From Candidatus Omnitrophota bacterium (GTDB lineage Bacteria > Omnitrophota > Gorgyraeia > JABMRG01): DNA of 10,899 nucleotides. Location: contig JABMRG010000106.1 in the NCBI GenBank assembly GCA_013202935.1, positions 1 through 10,899 of the forward strand, in the 5' to 3' direction. The position numbers and the translations under genes are program-made. Under the pieces are notes generated by a model. The model was not told the DNA's origin. It made no database searches and was given only the letters and a program-made list of their open reading frames with translations. Position 1 is the first letter of the stretch; each line of letters starts with the position of its first letter. This document shows, in pieces, positions 6,343 through 10,899 of this stretch.

Positions 6343-6900
6343 ATGAGTGATAATCAAGGGGGTTTTACATTATGGTTTACAGGCCTTCCATGTGCTGGCA
6401 AGACGACAGTTGCGGATAAAGTAGCGGAGGAACTTAAGAGAATGGGCTTAAGGGTTGAAAGGCTGGATGGCGATATTGTACGCCAGGGCCTTACAAAGGA
6501 TTTGGGTTTCTCAAAAGAGGATAGAGACAAGAATATAGAGAGGGTGACATTTGTAGCAAAACTCCTGTCAAGAAACGGTGTTGCCACACTCGTCTCCTTT
6601 GTCTCTCCCTATCGCGAAAAACGCCAGTATGCAAGAGAGAGCACAACAAACTTTATCGAAGTATATGTAAAGTGCTCCCTGAAGGTATGCGAGGATAGGG
6701 ATGTCAAGGGCATGTATGCAAAAGCACTGCGTGGTGAGATAAAAGACTTTACCGGCATAGATGATCCCTACGAAGAACCGCTTAAGCCTGAGGTAGTACT
6801 GGAGACAGATAAGGAGACAATAGAGGAGAGTGCTAACAAGATTATGGAGTATCTTAAGAATACTAAATTTGTTGAAAAGGGAAGCGAGAAGATAGTATGA
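6343..6900 (+). CDS. cysC: Adenylylsulfate (APS) kinase
   Basis: Phosphorylates APS at the 3'-OH with ATP to give PAPS. Counted from the ATG at 6337 (187 aa): a Walker A variant GLPCAGKTT (16-24; the commoner form is GLSGAGKST), DGDIVRQGL (44-52), the conserved SFVSPYREKR (87-96) carrying the serine phosphorylated in some APS kinases, and FTGIDDPYEEP (138-148). Length is normal for a single-domain CysC, without the CysN or Sat fusion found elsewhere. The start at 6343 (185 aa) follows from Shine-Dalgarno spacing. The TGA stop overlaps the next ATG (ATGA), so the DUF2061 gene is translationally coupled. Neither a PAPS reductase nor a sulfotransferase is visible, so the PAPS may serve sulfation by an enzyme encoded elsewhere. 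Confidence 0.96.
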   Translation: MSDNQGGFTLWFTGLPCAGKTTVADKVAEELKRMGLRVERLDGDIVRQGLTKDLGFSKEDRDKNIERVTFVAKLLSRNGVATLVSFVSPYREKRQYARESTTNFIEVYVKCSLKVCEDRDVKGMYAKALRGEIKDFTGIDDPYEEPLKPEVVLETDKETIEESANKIMEYLKNTKFVEKGSEKIV

Positions 6901-7106
6901 AAGAGATGCGATCCAGAAGTATTATAAAAGCATTATCATGGCGGTTCTTTGCAACGTCTATCACAATACTGCTAGTTTTCATATTCACGCGCAGATGGGT
7001 TCTTTCATTTGAGGTAGGCGGGCTTGAGCTTATTACCAAGCTCCTGTTCTATTATCTGCATGAACGCACCTGGGGCAAGATTGCCTGGGGGTTAAAGGAA
7101 GCATGA
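6897..7106 (+). CDS. DUF2061 small membrane protein
   Basis: 69-aa membrane protein matching the DUF2061 pattern: RSIIKALSWRFFAT (8-20), one clear hydrophobic helix (about 18-31), and a second, weaker segment leading into KLLFYYLHERTWGKIAWG (48-65). The YYLHERTW block is the family hallmark. The biochemical function is unknown. From general knowledge, DUF2061 genes recur next to or fused with sulfate-activation genes, so a role tied to sulfate or PAPS handling at the membrane is plausible but unproven. It is joined to cysC by an ATGA overlap and to the carbamoyltransferase by another, so the three are almost certainly translated from one mRNA. A second ATG at 6906 is possible, but the overlap favours 6897. 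Confidence 0.88.
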   Translation: MKEMRSRSIIKALSWRFFATSITILLVFIFTRRWVLSFEVGGLELITKLLFYYLHERTWGKIAWGLKEA

Positions 7107-8932
7107 GTCCTACTCATATACTGGGAATATCTGCATTCTATCATGATGCAGCGGCAGCCCTTATACGTGATGGGGAGATAATCGCTGCGGCACAGGAAGA
7201 ACGATTCAGCCGTAAAAAGCACGATTATAACTTTCCAGCGCAGTCCATAGGGTATTGCCTTCAGAAAGCAGGTATATCTGCTGACAATCTGGACTATATA
7301 GCCTTTTATGACAAGCCTTTTGTCAAGTTTGAGAGGCTCCTTATGACTTATCTAAGCTACGTGCCCCTTGGAATAAACTCATTTCTTACAGCCATGCCCC
7401 CATGGATAAAGAGTAAGATCTTTATGCGCAGCTACATAGAAGATCAGCTCAACTGCAAGGCAGCGATACTCTTTCCCGAACACCATGAATCACATGCCGC
7501 AAGTGCATTCTATCCCTCACCTTTTAAAGAGGCAGCCATATTGACTGTTGATGCTGTAGGTGAATGGGCAACCGCAAGCTATGGCATATGTAAGGGGCGT
7601 ACCATAAAAATATTAAAAGAACTTAAGTTTCCCCATTCCTTAGGGCTTTTATACTCTGCCTTTACATACTATATAGGTTTTAAGGTCAACTCAGGCGAAT
7701 ATAAACTCATGGGCCTTGCGCCTTATGGAGAACCTAAGTATACAGACCTGATAAAGAAAGAACTTATAGATATAAAAGAGGATGGTTCTTTCAGGTTGAA
7801 TTTAAGATACTTTAATTACTGCACTGGTCTGACTATGACTAATGAAAGATTTCATAAGCTATTTGGCAGCCCTCCCCGCAGGCCAGAGATAGACAAGATC
7901 CAACAGCGCCATATGGATATTGCACGTTCTATTCAGGTTGTTACAGAAGAGATTGTACTAAAGATGGCAAACCATATATATAAAAGAACAGGACAAAAAA
8001 ACCTTTGCTTGGCAGGGGGCGTAGCCTTGAATTGTGTTTCAAACGGTAGGTTATTACGAGAAGGCCCATTTGAGAATATATGGGTTCAGCCTTCAGCAAC
8101 AGATGCAGGAGGAGCTTTAGGAGCAGCCTTGGCTGTAAGACACCTCTATCTGAAAGAAGATAGGAGCGTAGATGGGGTGCATGATTCTATGAAGGCAGCT
8201 CTCCTGGGGCCAAGTTTCACAAATGAAGAGATAAAAGAATACCTGGAAAGCAATAAGATACCATATGAAGAATTAAAAGAAGAAGACCTCCCAAGGCGTG
8301 CTGCAGAGACTATAGCAGATGAGAAAGTCTTAGGATGGTTTCAGGGGCGTATGGAGTATGGGCCACGGGCATTGGGCAGCCGTTCAATATTAGGAGACCC
8401 GCGCTCTAAAGAGATGCAGTCTACGATAAATCTGAAGATAAAATTTAGAGAATCGTTCAGGCCGTTTGCACCAACGGTGCTGGCTGCCCACGTATCAGAA
8501 TATTTTGATTTAAACTGTGAAAGCCCTTATATGCTTCTGGTAGCCCCCATTAAAGAAGATAAACGCCTACCCCTTTCAGAAGAAGAGAGTAAGTTTTTTG
8601 GTACTGACAAGCTTAAGGTTAAGCGTTCTGAAATTCCTGCTATAACGCATGTTGATTATTCAGCCAGGGTGCAGACAGTAAAGAGAGAGGATAATGCTAT
8701 ATATTATGATATGATAAATGAATTTTATAAATTTACAGGCTGTCCCGTAGTTATAAACACCTCTTTTAATGTAAGGGGTGAGCCGATAGTATGTGCGCCA
8801 AAAGATGCCTATAATTGCTTCATGCGGACAAATATGGACTATCTTGTGATAGGTTCCTTCTTGCTGGATAAGAAAAGACAAAAGACAGATGAAATAAGAG
8901 TAGGAGACTTAAGTGAATTCGAACCAGATTGA
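7103..8932 (+). CDS. Carbamoyltransferase, NodU/CmcH family (SxtI-like)
   Basis: 609-aa O-carbamoyltransferase. The family uses ATP and carbamoyl phosphate to make carbamoyl-adenylate in its C-terminal YrdC-like domain, then passes the carbamoyl group to a hydroxyl bound by the N-terminal Kae1-like domain. Visible motifs are GISAFYHDAAAAL (8-20), QEERFSRKKHD (31-41), EHHESHAASAFYPSPF (126-141) with metal-binding histidines, TVDAVGEW (148-155), LMGLAPYGEP (202-211), LAGGVALNC (303-311) and DAGGALGAAL (334-343). The C-terminal domain has GWFQGRMEYGPRALGSRSIL (411-430), FRESFRPFAPTVL (448-460) and INTSFNVRGEP (551-561). The length is full. Known members act on sugars (NodU), cephalosporins (CmcH) and saxitoxin (SxtI); the acceptor here is unknown. 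ATGA overlap with DUF2061 upstream and a 20-bp overlap with the SxtJ-like gene downstream place it in the operon's core. Confidence 0.96.
   Translation: MSPTHILGISAFYHDAAAALIRDGEIIAAAQEERFSRKKHDYNFPAQSIGYCLQKAGISADNLDYIAFYDKPFVKFERLLMTYLSYVPLGINSFLTAMPPWIKSKIFMRSYIEDQLNCKAAILFPEHHESHAASAFYPSPFKEAAILTVDAVGEWATASYGICKGRTIKILKELKFPHSLGLLYSAFTYYIGFKVNSGEYKLMGLAPYGEPKYTDLIKKELIDIKEDGSFRLNLRYFNYCTGLTMTNERFHKLFGSPPRRPEIDKIQQRHMDIARSIQVVTEEIVLKMANHIYKRTGQKNLCLAGGVALNCVSNGRLLREGPFENIWVQPSATDAGGALGAALAVRHLYLKEDRSVDGVHDSMKAALLGPSFTNEEIKEYLESNKIPYEELKEEDLPRRAAETIADEKVLGWFQGRMEYGPRALGSRSILGDPRSKEMQSTINLKIKFRESFRPFAPTVLAAHVSEYFDLNCESPYMLLVAPIKEDKRLPLSEEESKFFGTDKLKVKRSEIPAITHVDYSARVQTVKREDNAIYYDMINEFYKFTGCPVVINTSFNVRGEPIVCAPKDAYNCFMRTNMDYLVIGSFLLDKKRQKTDEIRVGDLSEFEPD
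8902..8906 (+). promoter_or_regulatory. Ribosome-binding site for the GTG start of the SxtJ-like gene
   Basis: AGGAG inside the end of the carbamoyltransferase gene, six bases before GTG 8913. It supports the non-ATG start and translation coupled to the upstream gene. Confidence 0.65.
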
Positions 8933-9287
8933 TATAAGAAAAGTCAGAAGAAATGCCCTTATAGGATCTGTAATCCTTGCCATTATAGGAACACTCCATC
9001 TATTGAAAGGCCATACCAAATTCTATTATTTCCTATACAGCCTCTCCGCTTTCTTATTTGTAGTAGGCGGATTCTTTCCACGGATATTTAAGAAGATAAC
9101 CCATATAATAGGCGAACTTATCACAGGTTTTCTATTAGCTGTTATTTTTTATATTATTATTACACCTTTTGGACTTATTATGAGGATATTCGGAAAAGAT
9201 CCTCTGGATAAAAGAATAGAAAAGGATAGAGACTCATACTGGTTGGATAAAGATGCTGTAGAAACCAATTACGAAAAGCAATTTTAA
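8913..9287 (+). CDS. SxtJ-like membrane protein
   Basis: 124-aa membrane protein starting at GTG, with a well-placed AGGAG. Hydrophobic segments lie near 15-31, 38-55 and 66-90. The last ends in TPFGLIMRIFGKDPLDKR (84-101), followed by a polar tail with DSYW (107-110). This layout, and the position directly after a NodU-type carbamoyltransferase, match the SxtJ family named from saxitoxin clusters. Its function is unknown. I recognise it from the tPxGL..R..GKDPL...YW pattern and gene order, not from an alignment. It overlaps the carbamoyltransferase by 20 bp and is followed after 10 bp by a DUF5989-like peptide, the SxtK equivalent. A membrane scaffold for the carbamoyltransferase is a reasonable guess only. 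Confidence 0.8.
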   Translation: MNSNQIDIRKVRRNALIGSVILAIIGTLHLLKGHTKFYYFLYSLSAFLFVVGGFFPRIFKKITHIIGELITGFLLAVIFYIIITPFGLIMRIFGKDPLDKRIEKDRDSYWLDKDAVETNYEKQF

Positions 9288-9292
9288 AGGAG
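9286..9292 (+). promoter_or_regulatory. Ribosome-binding site of the DUF5989-like gene
   Basis: AAAGGAG, partly overlapping the SxtJ-like stop codon, five bases before ATG 9298. The same AAAGGAGATGA string recurs before the next gene (9456-9466). Confidence 0.65.
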
Positions 9293-9297
9293 ATGAG

Positions 9298-9456
9298 ATG
9301 GGCAAGGCAGCTATATTGAAAGAGCTTTGGGATTTTATGAGAGTAAGAAAACGGTGGTGGCTTGCACCGATTATTATTATTTTGCTGCTCTTAGGCCTTC
9401 TAATTATATTTACTGAGTCATCAGCGGTCGCACCGTTTATATATACGTTATTCTAA
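9298..9456 (+). CDS. DUF5989/SxtK-like 52-aa membrane peptide
   Basis: A small gene of 52 codons that is easily missed by length cut-offs. It has a short cytoplasmic-looking helix (ILKELWDFMRVRKRWW, 6-21) with a basic and tryptophan-rich end, then a single hydrophobic helix (about 22-38, Ile/Leu-rich), and a conserved-looking SSAVAPFIYTLF terminus (41-52). The LKELW.F...RK.WWL.PI opening and the SAVAPFIY.LF ending are what I know of DUF5989, the family that includes SxtK and follows SxtJ after SxtI-type carbamoyltransferases. Its function is unknown; a membrane-anchoring partner is possible. An ideal Shine-Dalgarno, the tight spacing on both sides (10 and 12 bp) and the family ending make it a real gene. 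Confidence 0.85.
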   Translation: MGKAAILKELWDFMRVRKRWWLAPIIIILLLLGLLIIFTESSAVAPFIYTLF

Positions 9457-9462
9457 AAGGAG
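9456..9462 (+). promoter_or_regulatory. Ribosome-binding site deciding the winged-helix gene start
   Basis: AAAGGAG abuts ATG 9463 with no spacing but is six bases from ATG 9469. The second ATG is therefore the better start. Confidence 0.6.
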
Positions 9463-9468
9463 ATGAAT

Positions 9469-9684
9469 ATGGAAAGACTGGCATTGACCAAGAAGCAGAA
9501 GATAGTACTCGATTTTATCAAGGGGTACATGCAGGAAAGGAAACAGAGCCCTTACATAAGAGAGATACAGCAGGCCTGCGGAATAGTCTCTTATAAGAGT
9601 GCTGTGGACAAACTTCTTGCTCTTGAAAAAAAGGGTTATATCAAACGCCTGCTTAACAAGCATCGTGGCATAAAGATAGCATAG
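9469..9684 (+). CDS. Stand-alone LexA-type winged-helix DNA-binding protein
   Basis: 71 aa from ATG 9469, resembling only the N-terminal DNA-binding domain of LexA. LTKKQKIVLDFIKGYMQERK matches the LexA opening (LT.RQ...L.FI..Y), SPYIREIQQACG matches the sP...EI....g recognition region, and SYKSAVDKLLALEKKGYIKR followed by HRGIKI matches the third helix and wing. The stop comes where LexA's hinge would begin, so there is no S24 peptidase domain, no Ala-Gly cleavage site and no Ser/Lys dyad. It cannot self-cleave in the SOS manner. It sits in the operon 12 bp after the DUF5989-like gene and 10 bp before a glycosyltransferase. A local regulator of this locus is the simplest idea. No SOS box was sought exhaustively. 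Confidence 0.82.
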   Translation: MERLALTKKQKIVLDFIKGYMQERKQSPYIREIQQACGIVSYKSAVDKLLALEKKGYIKRLLNKHRGIKIA

Positions 9685-9694
9685 GTATATTATC

Positions 9695-10899
9695 TTGAGA
9701 AAGCCTATTTTAAAAGATAAGATATTCTGGCTGCTGCTTGCACTTGCTTCGGTCTATATCCTGTCTAATATAGCAACAGGCAGTATTACCACACACGATG
9801 AGGCGATATACGCCTGTGTCTCTAAGGAAATCTTAAAGACCAATAGCTGGCTCGTTCCACTTCATTGGGACCGGCCTTGGCTTGATAAGCCCCCTCTCTA
9901 TATGTGGCTTACCGCAATATCCTATAAGATGTTTGGAATAAATGAATTTAGCACAAGACTAGTATCGTCACTTTTTGGTATAGCGGTTATTCTGCTGATG
10001 TACTTATTCTCAAAGAGATTATACGGTAAGCATACAGCAATTCTCTCTAGCCTGATATTGTTGGGCACGCCGCACTTCCTTCATTTTGCAAAATTGGGTG
10101 TGATTGATGTGCCTCTTACATTTTTCATCCTGCTTATGATCTATCTCTTCTGGGTTGGCAAAGCCCAGCCGCGGCACTTATTCTTTATAGGGATTGTTTT
10201 TGGCGCAGCTTATTTTATAAAGGGTTTTCACGCGTTTCTGGGCCCTGCAATTATTGTAATCTATTGCCTATTTACAAAATCTTTGAGGCGTCTTTTTAAC
10301 CCCCAATTTATTATGGGTATCTTGATTTCCCTTACGGCAATCTTCATATTTCACCTTGTGCAATACATATTAATAGGCCCAGAATTTTTAGACCATTATT
10401 TTGGGCTCCATATATTCCAGAGAGCAACAGAGGCCATAGAAGGCCATTCCGGCGGGATAAACTTTTACCAGAAGGCTATATTCAATAAGAATAAACCATG
10501 GTCTCTTCTTGCGTACCTGTCAGGCATCTATATATTATGGCAATCTCTTAGGCATAAGGATAAGCGTGCGATAATGATTCTTTGCTGGATGTCTGTTTCT
10601 TACATATTATATTCTGCAGTAAAGACCAAGCTGCACTGGTATATTATGCCCATATATCCAGCACTTGCGCTCTCTTCTGCTGTATTTCTGGGAAGATTTC
10701 TTAAAGGCAAGGCCTTCAACCTTTCAGTGGCAGCAATTCTAGTCATAATGCTTATACAGGTACCAATATCCTGGGCCTTTAAGCTTGGCTTTAATCCTGA
10801 TGTCAAAAGAGCAGCCGGCTACGCCCAAGAGCTAAAGAACAGAGGCCTTAAGGTATATTTGTACAGGGTAGATAACAATGCAGAGAAGTTTTATTTAGA
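9695..10899 (+). CDS. ArnT/PMT-like membrane glycosyltransferase (3' end outside the window)
   Basis: Polytopic GT-C glycosyltransferase of the PMT/ArnT (GT39/GT83) type, which uses polyprenyl-phosphate sugars on the outer side of the inner membrane. The frame runs open for 401 codons to the window edge. Key motifs are THDEAIYA (33-40) with the catalytic-type Asp-Glu in the first periplasmic loop, KPPLYMWLTA (65-74), GVIDVPLTFF (135-144), and KTKLHWYIMPIYPALAL (310-326) near the expected end of the membrane domain. About ten hydrophobic segments are visible. The only likely start is TTG 9695: an in-frame stop sits at 9677-9679, and the first in-frame ATG would delete the DE motif. No strong Shine-Dalgarno is seen, so coupling to the upstream gene, which ends 10 bp before, is likely. 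The donor could be made by the GT2 enzyme at 3586-4323. Confidence 0.88.
   Translation, partial: MRKPILKDKIFWLLLALASVYILSNIATGSITTHDEAIYACVSKEILKTNSWLVPLHWDRPWLDKPPLYMWLTAISYKMFGINEFSTRLVSSLFGIAVILLMYLFSKRLYGKHTAILSSLILLGTPHFLHFAKLGVIDVPLTFFILLMIYLFWVGKAQPRHLFFIGIVFGAAYFIKGFHAFLGPAIIVIYCLFTKSLRRLFNPQFIMGILISLTAIFIFHLVQYILIGPEFLDHYFGLHIFQRATEAIEGHSGGINFYQKAIFNKNKPWSLLAYLSGIYILWQSLRHKDKRAIMILCWMSVSYILYSAVKTKLHWYIMPIYPALALSSAVFLGRFLKGKAFNLSVAAILVIMLIQVPISWAFKLGFNPDVKRAAGYAQELKNRGLKVYLYRVDNNAEKFYL

Noticed and set aside
5265..6587. Several - strand open frames across sat and cysC
   Set aside because: Each lies opposite strongly recognised enzymes, and none shows a motif or ribosome-binding site.
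8660..8881. Antisense open frame in the carbamoyltransferase C-terminal domain
   Set aside because: No supporting signal, and fully inside a conserved domain on the other strand.
5179..9456. A true saxitoxin biosynthesis cluster
   Set aside because: None of the core sxtA polyketide-like, amidinotransferase or oxygenase genes is present; only the carbamoylation trio and an APS kinase are shared.
9286..9466. Repeated AAAGGAGATGA as a mobile or regulatory repeat
   Set aside because: Both copies are simply strong ribosome-binding sites in front of adjacent genes.
10600..10806. Antisense open frame (68 aa) inside the ArnT-like gene
   Set aside because: The + strand frame is continuous with GT-C motifs. 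The antisense product has no family features.
1..10899. tRNA, rRNA, CRISPR array, insertion sequence or prophage features
   Set aside because: Intergenic spaces are short (111 bp at most) and show no cloverleaf, repeat-spacer pattern, transposase or terminal inverted repeats.

Overview
The window is gene-dense and AT-rich. It looks like a surface-glycan or modified-metabolite locus from a Gram-negative bacterium. The Gram-negative call rests on a predicted outer-membrane beta-barrel with a signal peptide and a C-terminal Phe. The gene mix would suit an uncultivated lineage such as Omnitrophota, but I cannot prove the taxon from this sequence. No RNA gene, CRISPR array, insertion sequence or origin was seen, and no gene-free stretch exceeds about 110 bases.

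There are three transcription blocks. (1) 2-1286, + strand: the tail of a VanZ-family membrane protein, overlapping by 8 bp an aldo/keto reductase. (2) 1265-4323, - strand: a family 2 glycosyltransferase (dolichyl-phosphate-glucose-synthase-like) overlapping by 8 bp a putative outer-membrane beta-barrel, then a radical SAM/SPASM protein that has its own promoter and whose 3' end overlaps the reductase by 22 bp. (3) 4420-10899, + strand: a methyltransferase, then, behind a new promoter, a tight run of ATP sulfurylase (sat), APS kinase (cysC), a DUF2061 membrane protein, a NodU/CmcH-family carbamoyltransferase, an SxtJ-like membrane protein, a 52-aa DUF5989/SxtK-like membrane peptide, a stand-alone LexA-type winged helix, and an ArnT/PMT-like glycosyltransferase running off the window.

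The third block is the most interesting. Sat and CysC together make PAPS, the sulfate donor. No PAPS reductase or sulfotransferase is visible. The carbamoyltransferase, SxtJ-like and DUF5989-like genes match the order of sxtI-sxtJ-sxtK in saxitoxin clusters, which also carry an APS kinase (sxtO). I infer a pathway that decorates a lipid-linked sugar, cell-surface glycan or small molecule with sulfate and carbamoyl groups.

Four candidate promoters share a 17-bp spacer with an extended -10 (TGn). The divergent pair at 4323/4420 appears to produce leaderless or nearly leaderless mRNAs. The sat promoter carries a perfect 10-bp inverted repeat suggestive of an operator. Several starts (sat, cysC, the winged helix) are better placed at a second ATG, judged from Shine-Dalgarno spacing.
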